A stretch of DNA of 64,000 nt, taken from assembly GCF_003710915.1 (NCBI RefSeq), contig NZ_RHHR01000028.1, forward strand, positions 62,001 to 126,000, written 5' to 3'. Shown here one piece after another: positions 34,093-44,824 of the stretch (position 1 is the first letter of the stretch; every line of letters begins with the position of its first letter). A program made the translations under genes and the position numbers. The notes under the pieces were generated by a model that worked only from the letters and a program-made list of their open reading frames with translations, was not told the origin of the DNA and made no database searches. Source of the stretch: Brevibacillus invocatus (GTDB lineage: Bacteria; Bacillota; Bacilli; Brevibacillales; Brevibacillaceae).

Positions 34093-35325
34093 ATGTCGTC
34101 GACGATATGGTTTCTCATGTCCACGATGTTCATCGCCAATATCGGGTTCGGTGTCATTTTGCCTACCTTGCCATTCATGGCCAGGTCTGTTGGTGCCACG
34201 ACATTTGAGATGGGGATGGCACTCTCCGCATTTGCCATCTCGCAATTGCTGTTCAGTTCGTTTTGGGGCAGGATGTCCGATCGGGCAGGCAAGCGCCCGA
34301 TCCTCATCCTGGGTATTGTCGGCTATGGAATTACTTCTTCACTGGTTGGACTTGCACCGAACGTCACGATTCTGCTCCTGCTGCGATTTGTCTCAGGGGC
34401 CTTGGCAGCCGCTGTTTTTCCTGCAGCACTCAGCCTGGCGACCACCTCCACTACACCGGATGATCGGCCGCGAGTGATGGCGTACATGGGCTCGATGAAT
34501 GGAATCGGATTTATTGTCGGTCCACCTCTGGGGGCATTTTTGAGCGGATTTGGTTTGCAGATTCCCTTTTTCTCGGTGGGTTTGCTATCCGTCGGAAGCG
34601 GAATTCTCGCTTTTTGGCTACTGCCCGTCGAACCGCGGATGAAGCAGGAGCAAGTCTACAACGGGGAGCGAGTAAGTCTTCTCATTCGATTGAAAGAGTC
34701 CGTTATGGCGCTGTTTGACCGCAAGCTTGCTCCCTTCTTCGGGGGGACCTTCTCGTTTACGTTTAGCGATGCGGCTATTACGTCGACGCTCGCCTATTTT
34801 TTGACTGATGTCCTGCACTCGACACAGGGTATGGCAGGCTGGGCTTTTATGGTGAATGGCGGAGTGGGGGCCTTGATTCAAATGTCTCTCTTCTCGTTTT
34901 GGTACCGGAGGTGGGGAGAGATGGGGACGATGGTGACGGGCTTTACCTTCGGATTAATTGGTTTTCTGGCTTTGGGATTTGCCACACAGGTCGTCTGGGT
35001 GTTCGTCGCGATGACGTTACTGGCATTTTGCCGAGGCTTTGCTTTTCCAGCGATGACCTCTGCGATCTCGCTGCGGACGAGTATGGACGCGCAGGGGAGC
35101 AGCTTTGGAGCGCAGCTGACCTGCAACAGTCTGGGGAGGGCGATCGGTCCTTTGATTGCAGGCTGGTTGTTTGCCTATCAGGAACGGCTCCCGTACTTTG
35201 TAGCTGGATTGCTGATGCTGCTGATGACGGTAGCCTTGATCTATGTAAGCAGGATGGAGAAAGAGATCGATGGAGTGAGGACTAAGGAGAGTAACGGAAA
35301 TGTGAAGGAGGAAGGAACATGTTAA
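34093..35325 (+). CDS. MFS transporter (first of two in the operon)
   Basis: A 410-residue carrier with about 12 spans. The loop 2-3 motif is SSFWGRMSDRAGKRPIL near residue 60. FLMSTMFIANIGFGVILPTLPF is span 1, resembling drug-efflux type DHA1 members. Its position suggests uptake of the substrate or export of an intermediate. Its stop overlaps the next start by 7 bases, so translation is coupled. Confidence 0.88.
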   Translation: MSSTIWFLMSTMFIANIGFGVILPTLPFMARSVGATTFEMGMALSAFAISQLLFSSFWGRMSDRAGKRPILILGIVGYGITSSLVGLAPNVTILLLLRFVSGALAAAVFPAALSLATTSTTPDDRPRVMAYMGSMNGIGFIVGPPLGAFLSGFGLQIPFFSVGLLSVGSGILAFWLLPVEPRMKQEQVYNGERVSLLIRLKESVMALFDRKLAPFFGGTFSFTFSDAAITSTLAYFLTDVLHSTQGMAGWAFMVNGGVGALIQMSLFSFWYRRWGEMGTMVTGFTFGLIGFLALGFATQVVWVFVAMTLLAFCRGFAFPAMTSAISLRTSMDAQGSSFGAQLTCNSLGRAIGPLIAGWLFAYQERLPYFVAGLLMLLMTVALIYVSRMEKEIDGVRTKESNGNVKEEGTC

Positions 35326-36644
35326 AAGCCACATTTCTGTCCCGCGAGCTGGATACCTATCCCGCGGGCGGATACCGCGTTTGGCTGTTGTCTATCGCCA
35401 TTTTGGCCAACTTTATTGCCTCCTATGAATCACAGATAGCTCCCGTGCTTCCGCTGTTGCTGAATGACCTCAACATGGATCTGCAGCTGTACGGCATTTT
35501 GTCTGCTGTTTCCATCCTCGCTGCGGCCTTGTCCTCACTCCTATTCGGTCCACTCGCTGACAAGTATGGCCGTGTCATATTTCTCGTCCCGAGCCTGTTT
35601 TTGACGACGATTTGTGTGTTCGGAATGGCTTTTGTAGAGACAATCTCGCAGCTCTTTGTCCTGCGTGTGCTGCTCTCGTTTGTCGACGGAGTGGCATTCG
35701 GGATGACGGCAGGGCTCGTGCGGGATTTTTCACCCCGAATGGGGCGTGCTCTTGCCTACAGCTTCTGGACGTTTGGTCCGGTCGGCTCCAACTTCTTCGC
35801 CAGCGCTATGGCAGGGTGGACCCTTCCCATTTACGGCTCCTGGCAATCCCAGTTCTACATCGCTGGAACCATCGCTCTCCTATCCTCGGTGGTCATTTTA
35901 TTTGCGATCCGTGATCTTTCTCCCCGCTTGCGTGACCAAATTGTCCACAGCACCGATCAATTGCCAGAAGCGAATGAAAAAGCTGCCCCTGTCCAACCAC
36001 ATCATGAAAATGAATCGAGAATGAAGCAGATTTTGCGGGTTCCACATTTGTGGCTGTCTAGTATTGGGATCTCCGTCTACCTGCTCATCTATTTTACGAT
36101 GGCGGGATTCGGTCCCAAGATTCTGGTCGATTCCTTCGGTTTTGAAGCCCATCAGGCTGCTAGCATTGCCAAGTACTTCTGGATGTTCAACCTGGGGGTA
36201 CTCCTCGTCGTCGGCTGGATCTCAGATCGTCTCCAGTTGAGAAAAATCATTTCGCTGATCGGAGCCGTAAGTTTTGGACTTTACATGATCTATTTTGTGA
36301 GCTTGTTCGGAACGAAGGTATCAGAAGGCGCGATGATCGTAAGCGTTTCGATGCTGGGTACATTTATGGCCATCACGTATGCACCTTGGAATGCCTTGTT
36401 TTCGGAAAATGCAGAAGATGTGAACCCTTCGCTTCAGTCTACTGCGTGGGGCTTGCACGGCGCCATTATTCGGATCGTGCCCGTAATCATGAACCTGGTC
36501 CTGCCATCGGTCGTAACCGGCTACGGGTGGGAAACATGGGTTGCGATCGCTTCCTTGGTAGGTGTGGTCGTCTATGTTCCGCTGCTGTTCATGACCAAAG
36601 GAAAATGGTTTTCCAAGAAACCGAGTGAGGCAGTGGTGCAATGA
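35319..36644 (+). CDS. MFS transporter (second of two)
   Basis: A 441-residue carrier, different in sequence from its neighbour. Motif A is LLFGPLADKYGRVIFL near residue 75, and FIASYESQIAPVLPLLL lies in span 1. The central loop (about 205-235) is charged. It resembles sialate/aromatic-acid-type MFS importers more than efflux pumps, which would make it the better candidate for uptake; that is a soft inference. It begins inside the end of the preceding gene with GGAGGAAGG upstream. Confidence 0.87.
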   Translation: MLKATFLSRELDTYPAGGYRVWLLSIAILANFIASYESQIAPVLPLLLNDLNMDLQLYGILSAVSILAAALSSLLFGPLADKYGRVIFLVPSLFLTTICVFGMAFVETISQLFVLRVLLSFVDGVAFGMTAGLVRDFSPRMGRALAYSFWTFGPVGSNFFASAMAGWTLPIYGSWQSQFYIAGTIALLSSVVILFAIRDLSPRLRDQIVHSTDQLPEANEKAAPVQPHHENESRMKQILRVPHLWLSSIGISVYLLIYFTMAGFGPKILVDSFGFEAHQAASIAKYFWMFNLGVLLVVGWISDRLQLRKIISLIGAVSFGLYMIYFVSLFGTKVSEGAMIVSVSMLGTFMAITYAPWNALFSENAEDVNPSLQSTAWGLHGAIIRIVPVIMNLVLPSVVTGYGWETWVAIASLVGVVVYVPLLFMTKGKWFSKKPSEAVVQ

Positions 36645-36673
36645 TTGCTTGAGAAGGGAGAAACCAAAAAGAT

Positions 36674-37714
36674 ATGAGCGATTTGCACATCGGTCCAATC
36701 GAAATACTGATCGGAGAAAATCAGAGCCGTACCCCTTTTTCCACCTCTCTGCTGATCAAAGGCAAGGAGAGTGACGCGTTCATTGATTGTGGAGCTGGGG
36801 AGGCTGTATTTGACTATGTAAAACGAGAACACAATGTCCAAGACATCTATGTCACGCACTACCATCTGGATCACATCTGGGGGCTGGCCGAATTTCCCGA
36901 AAGTCTTGTCTGGATCAATGAGCGAGATCTGCCAAAGTTTTCGGATCTTGACGAAATTGCCAAAGCAAACGGATACTTCGCCATTTACGGGGAAGAGGAA
37001 GGGAAAGAGTGGGTTCGAGGCTTGCGAGAGGAGGCTGGCGCTCGGAAACGGGGTCACTACTCCTGGTCCAGCGTCATAGGGGCAAGGAAAGCTATCTATC
37101 CTTATGATCGGGAAATCGAATTGGCGGGTACCAGAGTCGTCATGCTTCATGCCCCGGGTCATTGTGAAGGATTCTGCTGTCCGTATTTTCCGGATTACGG
37201 CATCCTGCACGTGGGCGATTTTGATTTGACTGCCTTTGGTCCCTGGTACAACAATGCGGACAGCGATATTGACGACATGGTGCTGTCTGCCAAGCAAACG
37301 CTGCTGGTGGATGCGGAGCTCTACGTCACCTCCCATCAAAAAGGCGTTGTGTCCCGTGCGGATTACCAGCGGCTGTTGGAGACGTACATGGGGATCATTG
37401 ACAGGCGGGAGGAGAAGGTAAACCGGGCGGTGCGACAAGGAATGCCACCCGAACAGCTCATCCATCAGGAAGTCTTTTACCTGCAAAAAAATGTGCAGCA
37501 GACGCCCAGACTATTGGTTTTTGAAAAAATGGGCATTGCCAAACACTTGAGGAGACTGATCAAGCACGGCGAACCGATTCAGGATTACTACGAGTCCTAT
37601 TTGACTGCACATGGGATGCATGGAGAATTTGTGGATTACGTGCATACACCTTCTGCTGCGACACCATCTGGAGTAGGTGAGTTGAATCGACCGAGCAAGG
37701 GGGAGAGGAAATGA
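36674..37714 (+). CDS. Metallo-beta-lactamase-fold hydrolase (second in operon)
   Basis: A 346-residue MBL-fold protein with HYHLDH (H62, H64, D66, H67), HAPGHCEGF, HVGDFDLT and TSHQKG as metal or active-site regions. The last 90 residues include a helical tail and an apparently unstructured, proline/serine-containing C-terminus. It is not closely similar to the first MBL gene. Its last 4 bases overlap the ligase start (ATGA-type junction at 37711). Two MBL hydrolases in one catabolic operon is unusual; lactonase or thioesterase activity is possible. Confidence 0.83.
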   Translation: MSDLHIGPIEILIGENQSRTPFSTSLLIKGKESDAFIDCGAGEAVFDYVKREHNVQDIYVTHYHLDHIWGLAEFPESLVWINERDLPKFSDLDEIAKANGYFAIYGEEEGKEWVRGLREEAGARKRGHYSWSSVIGARKAIYPYDREIELAGTRVVMLHAPGHCEGFCCPYFPDYGILHVGDFDLTAFGPWYNNADSDIDDMVLSAKQTLLVDAELYVTSHQKGVVSRADYQRLLETYMGIIDRREEKVNRAVRQGMPPEQLIHQEVFYLQKNVQQTPRLLVFEKMGIAKHLRRLIKHGEPIQDYYESYLTAHGMHGEFVDYVHTPSAATPSGVGELNRPSKGERK

Positions 37715-39318
37715 AAAGACCTTGGCACCAATGGTATTTGGAAGGCGTCTTAGCAGAAGTAGAGATTCCGTCTATTTCGCTGTACCAGCTACTCGAACGC
37801 TCGGCACAGGATTATCCCAATCGCCCGGCAGTCATCGATGGTGATCGAGAATGGAGTTACGCGGAGCTCCGTGCAGACGTGGATTTTCTGGCAGCAGCCA
37901 TGTACAGCCGTGGCATACGAAAAGGAGAGCGGGTAGCGATTGCCTTTCCGAACAGCGCAGAGTATATCCTGACCTATTACGCCGTCCATCGTTTGGGCGG
38001 GATTGTGGTTCAGGTGAATCCGATGTATCAGACGCATGAATTGGACTATCTTTTGAAGGATTCGGAAGCCTCGTGGTTTGTGGGGAATCGAGAGCAGGCG
38101 CAAAAGCTGGAGAAAATCGATTTGAAACAGGATCTCGGCATCATCTGGGCAGACCCGGGCGACGAAAGTGAAAATAGTCTGTACGGAATGATCAAGGAGA
38201 AAAGGCTGCAATTGCCGCCATTGGAGATTCAGCCGCAGGAGGATCTGGCAGTCCTGCAATACACGGGGGGAACGACGGGCCGCGCCAAGGGAGTCATGCT
38301 GACACATGCCAATCTGGTCGGAACTGTCTATCAGGGCTTTACATTCGGAGGCGGGGTTCGCAAGGTGGAGGAGCGAATCTTGGGGATGCCGCCTCTCTAC
38401 CATGTCTACGGGATGAGCCGGATGAACGGCACCATGTTCAATGCACAGGCTTATATCTGCCTGCCGCGCTATGACGTGAATACAATCCTGCAGCTGATTC
38501 GCAAGCACCGTCCGACCGGTTTTCCTGCTGTCCCGACTGTCTATATCTCGTTGTTGAACCATCCTGATCTGAAACCGGGCGATCTGGATTGCATCGTTGC
38601 TTGTGGCAGCGGATCGGCGCCGCTTCCCGCAGAAGTGATGCAATCCTTCGAGAAGAAGACAGGCGTTCCGATCATCGAGGGGTATGGCTTGTCTGAAACC
38701 TCTCCTGCCACCCACGTCAATCCATCGGCTAGGCGAAAGCCGGGCAGCATCGGTATTCCTTTGCCCAATACAGACAGCAAGATCGTCGACATGGAGACGG
38801 GACTTCGAGAGCTGCCGCCAGGGGAGCCGGGTGAGCTGATCATCAAGGGACCGCAGGTGATGAAGGGCTATTGGAAAAAACCGGAGGAAACGGCTGCCGT
38901 TATGAGAGACGGCTGGTTTTACACAGGAGACATGGCGACGATGGATGAAGAGGGGTACTTTTACATCGTGGGTCGTATAAAAGAACTGATCATTTCCAGC
39001 GGCTTCAACGTTTACCCGATTGAAGTGGAAGAGGTGATCTACCAGCATCCGGCTGTCGCAGAGGCTGTCGTCTATGGCGTACCGGATTCCTATCGCGGTG
39101 AGACAGTAAAGGCCGCTATCGTGCCGAGGCTCCATGAATCGGTGACGGAAGAGGAAATCATCGCCTGGTGCTCGGAGAGGTTGGCTCGCTACAAGGTTCC
39201 GAAAATCATCGAGTTTCGGACAGAGCTGCCCAAGACGACTGTGGGTAAAATTCTGCGCCGCACCTTGATGGAGGAAGATCAGCAGCGCAGGCTGGCTCAG
39301 GGAGGGGAAGCAGGATGA
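37711..39318 (+). CDS. Acyl-CoA synthetase (AMP-forming)
   Basis: A 535-residue ligase that activates a carboxylic acid with ATP and CoA. The P-loop is [11 protein letters not shown] near residue 190, followed by [10 protein letters not shown], the hinge-associated [19 protein letters not shown] and the C-terminal lysine region [12 protein letters not shown]. It resembles FadD/LcfB-type enzymes. As the sole ligase in the operon it probably activates the operon's substrate. It overlaps the upstream hydrolase and the downstream thiolase by 4 bases each. Confidence 0.94.
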   Translation: MKRPWHQWYLEGVLAEVEIPSISLYQLLERSAQDYPNRPAVIDGDREWSYAELRADVDFLAAAMYSRGIRKGERVAIAFPNSAEYILTYYAVHRLGGIVVQVNPMYQTHELDYLLKDSEASWFVGNREQAQKLEKIDLKQDLGIIWADPGDESENSLYGMIKEKRLQLPPLEIQPQEDLAVLQYTGGTTGRAKGVMLTHANLVGTVYQGFTFGGGVRKVEERILGMPPLYHVYGMSRMNGTMFNAQAYICLPRYDVNTILQLIRKHRPTGFPAVPTVYISLLNHPDLKPGDLDCIVACGSGSAPLPAEVMQSFEKKTGVPIIEGYGLSETSPATHVNPSARRKPGSIGIPLPNTDSKIVDMETGLRELPPGEPGELIIKGPQVMKGYWKKPEETAAVMRDGWFYTGDMATMDEEGYFYIVGRIKELIISSGFNVYPIEVEEVIYQHPAVAEAVVYGVPDSYRGETVKAAIVPRLHESVTEEEIIAWCSERLARYKVPKIIEFRTELPKTTVGKILRRTLMEEDQQRRLAQGGEAG

Positions 39319-40478
39319 GAGAAGCAGTCTTGGTATCTGCTGTGCGGACACCGATCGCGAGGGCAAAAGGTGCTTTGAAGGATATGGAGCCCTCTGATTA
39401 TGGCGCGATGGTCATTCAAGAGGCTTTGAAAAGGGCCAGGGTAGAGGGAGAAGAAGTGGACGATGTGATCTTTGGCAACTGTCTATCTGGTGGCGGGAAC
39501 ATTGCCAGATTGGCGGCATTGAAAGCAGGAATGCCTGTCACGACGCCCGGCTTGACCATCGATCGCCAGTGTGGATCTGGGATCAACAGTGTAGTACTAG
39601 CGGCAGAGGCGATACTCGCCGGGGGTGCCAGCATCATGCTTGCTGGTGGCGCAGAGAGCATGACGCGGATGCCGTTTTTGATGGAGCCATCCAGTCAGGC
39701 ATACGACCGTTCACCACCGAAATTCGTCCGCAGGGAGCTGGCACCCAAGCATATTGGCAATCCGCCAATGGGCATCACAGCAGAAAATCTCGTGGAGCGA
39801 TACAGCATCAGCCGAGAGGAGCAGGATGAGTTCGCCTTTTATAGCCAGCAGAAAATGAAGGCTGCGATGGAAGCAGGCATCTTTGGCGAGCAAATCCTTC
39901 CAATTACGATCCCAGGGAAAAAGGGTACGACGACGCTGTTTGCACTGGATGAGCATCCGAGACCGGAGACGAACCTGGCGGGGTTGGCAGCATTGCCTCC
40001 TGTATTCAAAGAAGGCGGCACTGTTACTGCCGGGAACTCCTCTGGCGTCAATGATGGTGCGGCGGCATTGGTGCTGATGGAGGGAAGAGAAGCGGAAAAG
40101 CGGGGATTGGAGCCTTTGGCAAGAGTAATCGGTTGGGCTGTAGCGGGTGTGGACCCCAACATCATGGGCATCGGCCCGGTGCCTGCGACCCAGAAGCTCT
40201 TGAAAAAGCTGGACCTCAAGCTGTCAGACATCGATCTGGTCGAAGTGAATGAAGCGTTTGCTGCGCAGGTCATCGCCTGCGATCGAGAGCTTCACTTGGA
40301 TCCGGAACGACTCAATGTCACAGGCGGAGCGATCGCACACGGGCATCCTATCGCGGCTACCGGTTCCATGCTGGTGACCAAGCTCGCCTATGAGCTAAAG
40401 CGCCGCGGTGCCAAAAGAGGTCTGGTGACGGCATGTATTGGCGGAGGTCAAGGAATCGCGCTGATCATCGAACGATAG
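39315..40478 (+). CDS. Acetyl-CoA C-acyltransferase (thiolase)
   Basis: A 387-residue thiolase. The nucleophile is C86 in DRQCGSG, H344 lies in [10 protein letters not shown], and the proton-transfer C374 is in CIGGGQG, so all catalytic residues are present. It cleaves 3-ketoacyl-CoA and closes the beta-oxidation cycle encoded by the operon. A weak terminator follows, so this is the last gene. Confidence 0.95.
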   Translation: MREAVLVSAVRTPIARAKGALKDMEPSDYGAMVIQEALKRARVEGEEVDDVIFGNCLSGGGNIARLAALKAGMPVTTPGLTIDRQCGSGINSVVLAAEAILAGGASIMLAGGAESMTRMPFLMEPSSQAYDRSPPKFVRRELAPKHIGNPPMGITAENLVERYSISREEQDEFAFYSQQKMKAAMEAGIFGEQILPITIPGKKGTTTLFALDEHPRPETNLAGLAALPPVFKEGGTVTAGNSSGVNDGAAALVLMEGREAEKRGLEPLARVIGWAVAGVDPNIMGIGPVPATQKLLKKLDLKLSDIDLVEVNEAFAAQVIACDRELHLDPERLNVTGGAIAHGHPIAATGSMLVTKLAYELKRRGAKRGLVTACIGGGQGIALIIER

Positions 40479-40489
40479 GATTCTTCACC

Positions 40490-40518
40490 TCGTCCCAAGC
40501 AGGGCGGGGTTTTTCTTT
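40490..40518 (+). terminator. Probable terminator of the catabolic operon
   Basis: CCTCGTCCC and GGGCGGGG flank a short loop and are followed by TTTTTC. Pairing is imperfect. Confidence 0.5.
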
Positions 40519-40596
40519 TCGGCGGACGACGCGCCACTTGCAGGTCGCCCACATATGATGATGGGGGGAAAACCTAGCAAGAGAGGAGATTCGCAG

Positions 40597-41298
40597 ATGA
40601 GTATTCGCCACTCGATGAAAGACGAAGAATTGCAGATCGCGGCCTACAGGCTGGAAGCAAAGCCCGCGCAAGATGTGCTGGTCTGGGCGATGGAGCACTA
40701 CGGTTCCAGTCTGGTTCTCGCCTCCAGCTTCGGGGCCGAGGATGTGGTGCTCATTGATATGCTGCAAAGGCTGGCGCCAACAGTGCCTGTTTTTTATCTA
40801 GACACGAACAAGCATTTCACCGAGACTTACGAGACACGCGACCGTTTGCAGGAGCGGTATGGAGCTGCTTTTATCCAGGTGCTGCCGAAATTGACTCTGG
40901 AAGAGCAGGCATCCCGACACGGCGACGAGCTATGGCAGCGTGACCCCAATCTGTGCTGTCAGATTCGCAAGGTCGAGCCATTGAAGCGCATTCTCGCCAA
41001 CTACCAGGCTTGGGTAACAGGGATTCGCAGAGAACAATCTCCTACGCGTGCCCATGCCAAAAAAGTCGAATGGGATGAAAAATTCAACCTGGTCAAATTT
41101 AATCCACTGGCAGACTGGACACAGTCACAGGTCTGGGAATATATACATGATCATGATGTCCCTTACAATCCGTTGCACGACAACCACTATCCGAGTATCG
41201 GCTGCAGTGTTTGCACCCGTCAGGTAATGCCGGGTGAAGATCCGCGAGCGGGTCGCTGGGCTGGTTTTACCAAGACGGAATGTGGCTTGCACAAATGA
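40597..41298 (+). CDS. cysH: Adenylylsulfate (APS) reductase
   Basis: A 233-residue assimilatory reductase that turns activated sulfate into sulfite using thioredoxin. It carries the paired cysteines CC in NLCCQIRK and CSVC near the C-terminus, which bind a [4Fe-4S] cluster and indicate preference for APS over PAPS. The catalytic cysteine is in ECGLHK at the end. ATG 40597 follows GAGGAG. It is followed closely by sat, forming a two-gene sulfate-activation and reduction unit. Confidence 0.94.
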   Translation: MSIRHSMKDEELQIAAYRLEAKPAQDVLVWAMEHYGSSLVLASSFGAEDVVLIDMLQRLAPTVPVFYLDTNKHFTETYETRDRLQERYGAAFIQVLPKLTLEEQASRHGDELWQRDPNLCCQIRKVEPLKRILANYQAWVTGIRREQSPTRAHAKKVEWDEKFNLVKFNPLADWTQSQVWEYIHDHDVPYNPLHDNHYPSIGCSVCTRQVMPGEDPRAGRWAGFTKTECGLHK

Positions 41299-41321
41299 AC
41301 GCAAGGAAAGGGGATCACGTC

Positions 41322-42494
41322 ATGTCTAAGAATGTACCGCATGGGGGAGTATTGATCGAAAGGTTACAGCCAAGGTCCGGAGATAGCCTGCACGATCTAC
41401 CTGAAAAGGTCGTTATGGTAGACAAATGGACGCTGTCTGATCTGGATTGTTTGGCCATTGGCGCCTTTTCTCCCCTTACCGGTTTTATGGGCGAAGCAGA
41501 TTATCGTGCCGTAGTCTCATCCATGAGATTGTCAGACGGAACCGTATGGCCTTTACCCGTCACGCTGGCAGTCGACTCCTCCAAGTATGGCGAGGTTCAG
41601 CCAGGAGATCGCCTGTTGCTGCGCGGTGAGGACGGGGAGGATTACGGGATTCTACATGTGGAAAGCCGGTATATACCGGATAAACGCATTGAAGCGCTCC
41701 AGGTGTTTCGGACGACAGACGAAGCGCATCCAGGAGTGAAAAAACTGTATGAGAAGCCCGACCTCTATCTGGGAGGTCCAGTGGAGGTCTGGCAGCGTCC
41801 CAAAGCGGAGCAGTTTGGCGACTACTATCTGACCCCAGCGCAGACGCGGTCTATCTTTGCGTCAAAGGGCTGGAAGAGCGTTGTCGGTTTCCAGACTCGC
41901 AATCCCGTTCATCGCGCACATGAGTACATTCAGAAGGCTGCAATGGAGATTGTGGACGGCTTGTTTCTCAATCCATTGATGGGCGAAACGAAGTCAGATG
42001 ACGTGCCGGCGACGGTGAGGATGAAGAGCTATCTCGCCCTCTTGGAAAACTACTATCCGCCAAATCGTGTCCTCCTTGCTGCATTTCCAGCAGCGATGCG
42101 CTATGCCGGGCCGCGTGAAGCGGTCTTTCATGCAATCGTCCGAAAAAACTACGGCTGCACGCATTTTATTGTCGGGCGCGATCATGCTGGAGTCGGTGAT
42201 TACTATGGCACCTATGACGCCCAGTACATTTTTTCAGAATTTGAGCCAGATGAGCTGGGCATTCAGCTGCTGTTTTTTGAACACAGCTTTTACTGCAGAT
42301 CCTGCCAGGGGATGGCTACTACCAAGACGTGTCCGCATGATGCAAGTCATCACATGGCCTTGTCTGGGACGAAGGTGCGAGCAATGCTGAGGAATGGACA
42401 GACGCCGCCTCCTGAATACAGCCGGCCGGAAGTAGCGAAAATATTGATCGAAGGCATGCAGCAGCAGGAAGAGGGAAATTCCTTAATGCGATAA
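41322..42494 (+). CDS. sat: Sulfate adenylyltransferase (ATP sulfurylase)
   Basis: A 390-residue homomeric ATP sulfurylase that makes APS from sulfate and [15 protein letters not shown] carries the HxxH nucleotide-binding motif near residue 193, and [12 protein letters not shown] is conserved. The CRSC...CPH metal-type cysteines near 325 are typical of this bacterial form. The start at 41322 follows AAGGGG; the in-frame ATG at 41280 lies in cysH. No APS kinase gene is present, consistent with direct APS reduction. Confidence 0.95.
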   Translation: MSKNVPHGGVLIERLQPRSGDSLHDLPEKVVMVDKWTLSDLDCLAIGAFSPLTGFMGEADYRAVVSSMRLSDGTVWPLPVTLAVDSSKYGEVQPGDRLLLRGEDGEDYGILHVESRYIPDKRIEALQVFRTTDEAHPGVKKLYEKPDLYLGGPVEVWQRPKAEQFGDYYLTPAQTRSIFASKGWKSVVGFQTRNPVHRAHEYIQKAAMEIVDGLFLNPLMGETKSDDVPATVRMKSYLALLENYYPPNRVLLAAFPAAMRYAGPREAVFHAIVRKNYGCTHFIVGRDHAGVGDYYGTYDAQYIFSEFEPDELGIQLLFFEHSFYCRSCQGMATTKTCPHDASHHMALSGTKVRAMLRNGQTPPPEYSRPEVAKILIEGMQQQEEGNSLMR

Positions 42495-42507
42495 GCGAGC
42501 GTAGTTT

Positions 42508-42542
42508 AGGGGAAGGCTTACCCGTCCCTTGCGCCTTTTTTT
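42508..42542 (+). terminator. Weak terminator after sat
   Basis: AAGGC and GCCTT flank a loop followed by a T-rich run. The stem is short, so this is tentative. Confidence 0.35.
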
Positions 42543-42653
42543 GATGAGGACGAGCTAAATTTGTATGCGCTTTCACGCATATGTGGCACGAAATAGCGCA
42601 TGACTGCTGAGCATTCGTTCGGACGAAAGTCCACTAAATTCTTGAGTATTTCG

Positions 42654-42682
42654 TTGACACCCCCTAGGTGCCTAGCTATAAT
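42654..42682 (+). promoter_or_regulatory. Sigma-A promoter of the ilv-leu operon
   Basis: TTGACA (42654-42659), a 17-base spacer and TATAAT (42677-42682), matching consensus at every position. Confidence 0.93.
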
Positions 42683-42689
42683 CAGACGT

Positions 42690-43033
42690 AACACTTTATT
42701 TTCTGACAACTACAAAATTAAAAAAATTATTATAATAGCAAGCTATGACGAGGATGGTGCGCGACACTTCTTTTCCAGAGAGCCCGGGGTGCTGAAAGCC
42801 GGGTAAAGAGTACGACGCATTGCTCACCTCCGAGCTGTTTTACTGAAATCTGTGCACAAGCAGCCAGACAGTAGGTAGAACCGATTAACACCCGTTAGTG
42901 TGTTACAGTCCAATAACAAGTGACTGGCTGAGATCGGCCGACCGTGAGGCGCCGATAAAGTTGGGTGGTACCGCGAACCCTTTCGCCCCAAAAGACATGG
43001 AAAAAGAACCGTGTCGGGGCGAAAGGGTTTTTC
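42690..43033 (+). promoter_or_regulatory. T-box leader of the ilv-leu operon (leucine)
   Basis: The conserved GGGTGGTACCGCG is at 42963-42975. The terminator pairs AACCCTTTCGCCCC (42976-42989) with GGGGCGAAAGGGTT (43016-43029), then TTTT. In stem I, CTC at 42823-42825 followed by ACCTCCGAGC fits the specifier position, so uncharged tRNA-Leu would be the signal. The stretch from sat to ilvB holds only this promoter and leader. Confidence 0.95.
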
Positions 43034-43087
43034 TATGTGGTTATAGTTAAAAACAATACCTGTTGAGAAGTGGGAGGGGGAGAGAAA

Positions 43088-44824
43088 ATGAGTGTTGAAA
43101 TCGCTGAATTGAACAGTAAAAAAAGCATGCCGCCAATTCAGTTCGGTGAAGAAGTGTCAGGGGCTGAAACGCTGCTGCGCTGTCTGATCCTCGAGCAAGT
43201 AGAGCACATTTTTGGTTATCCAGGCGGTGCTGTATTGCCCATTTACGACTCGTTGTACGGGAGCTACTTTAAGCACATTTTGACCCGCCACGAGCAAGGC
43301 GCGATCCACGCAGCTGACGGATACGCTCGCGCAACAGGAAAGCCTGGTGTTTGCATCGCTACTTCCGGTCCGGGTGCTACCAACCTGGTGACAGGGATCG
43401 CCACTGCACAGATGGACTCTGTGCCGCTGGTCTGCATTACCGGGAACGTTGCACAGAACCTGATCGGAACGGACGCTTTCCAGGAGGCGAATATTACCGG
43501 CATCACGATCCCGATTACCAAGCACAGCTACTTCGTGCGAGACGTACGCGATCTGCCGAGAATCATCAAGGAAGCGTTCCATATCGCCACGACTGGCCGT
43601 CCCGGCCCCGTGTTGATCGACATTCCTAAAGACGTAGCCAATGCGAAGGCGCCTTTCTACTATCCGGAAGACGTGAACATCCGCGCTTACCGTGCTTCGC
43701 TGGTACCGAGTGATGAAGAGGTAAACACATTTGTCGAGGCGATCCGTTCCGCAAAAAAACCGGTGATTCTCGCTGGCGGCGGTATCATTGCAGCCGGTGC
43801 CGACAAAGAACTGCTGGCATTTGCCGAAAAGACCCGCATCCCTGTGATCAACACATTTATGGGATTGGGCGGCTTCCCCGGCGTGCATGAACTGTCGCTT
43901 GGAATGCCAGGCATGCATGGAAGCTACACAGCCAACCAAGCATTACTTCAAGCTGACTGTGTAATTGGACTTGGCGCTCGATTTGATGACCGCATTACGA
44001 TGGGACGCACCAAAGAATTCGCTCCGAATGCACGCATCGTTCACGTGGATATTGACCCGGCTGAGCTGGGGAAAAACGTAGCGACAGCAGTCACCGTAGC
44101 TGGAGATGTGAAAAGCACGCTGCAAAAGGCCTTGCCGCTGGTATCGGCATGTGACTCGCAGGCTTGGATCAACCAGTTGAAAGAGTGGCAGCAGCAACAG
44201 CCGTACAAGTATAAGAAGGAAGACGGCGTCTTGAAACCGCAAGCGGTGATTGAACTTCTGTACAACACGACAGAGGGAAATGCGATCGTCACGACTGACG
44301 TGGGACAGCATCAGATGTGGACCGCGCAGTACTACAAATTCAAGCACTCCCGTTCCTTCATTTCTTCCGGCGGTCTCGGTACGATGGGCTTTGGATTCCC
44401 GTCTGCGGTCGGAGCCCAAATCGCGCATCCAGACCGGACAGTCATTGCAGTAGTTGGGGATGGCGGCTTCCAGATGACGAATCAGGAGCTGGCGATTGTC
44501 TCCCAGTACAACATTCCGGTCAAGGTAGTCATTCTGAACAACCAATGCTTAGGGATGGTTCGTCAGTGGCAAGAGCTCTTTTACGACAACCGTTACAGCC
44601 AGATCGATTTGACCTGCAGTCCAGATTTCGTCAAACTGGCTGAAGCCTACGGTGTAAAAGGTTTGCGCGCAAGCACGCAAGAAGAAGCAGAGCGTGTATG
44701 GGCAGAAGCCCTTGAGCACAACGGGCCAGTAGTCATCGACTTCCGTGTAGCACCGGGAGAAAACGTCTATCCGATGGTTGCGTCAGGCAACACCTTAGAT
44801 CAGATGGAATTGGGGGAAGAGTAG
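43088..44824 (+). CDS. ilvB: Acetolactate synthase large subunit
   Basis: A 578-residue thiamine-diphosphate enzyme for the first common step to valine, leucine and isoleucine. The catalytic glutamate is in [15 protein letters not shown], and the ThDP/Mg motif is [15 protein letters not shown] with [12 protein letters not shown]. The start at 43088 follows GGAGGGGGAG; the ATG at 43070 lies before that site. Its stop abuts the ATG of ilvN. Confidence 0.97.
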   Translation: MSVEIAELNSKKSMPPIQFGEEVSGAETLLRCLILEQVEHIFGYPGGAVLPIYDSLYGSYFKHILTRHEQGAIHAADGYARATGKPGVCIATSGPGATNLVTGIATAQMDSVPLVCITGNVAQNLIGTDAFQEANITGITIPITKHSYFVRDVRDLPRIIKEAFHIATTGRPGPVLIDIPKDVANAKAPFYYPEDVNIRAYRASLVPSDEEVNTFVEAIRSAKKPVILAGGGIIAAGADKELLAFAEKTRIPVINTFMGLGGFPGVHELSLGMPGMHGSYTANQALLQADCVIGLGARFDDRITMGRTKEFAPNARIVHVDIDPAELGKNVATAVTVAGDVKSTLQKALPLVSACDSQAWINQLKEWQQQQPYKYKKEDGVLKPQAVIELLYNTTEGNAIVTTDVGQHQMWTAQYYKFKHSRSFISSGGLGTMGFGFPSAVGAQIAHPDRTVIAVVGDGGFQMTNQELAIVSQYNIPVKVVILNNQCLGMVRQWQELFYDNRYSQIDLTCSPDFVKLAEAYGVKGLRASTQEEAERVWAEALEHNGPVVIDFRVAPGENVYPMVASGNTLDQMELGEE

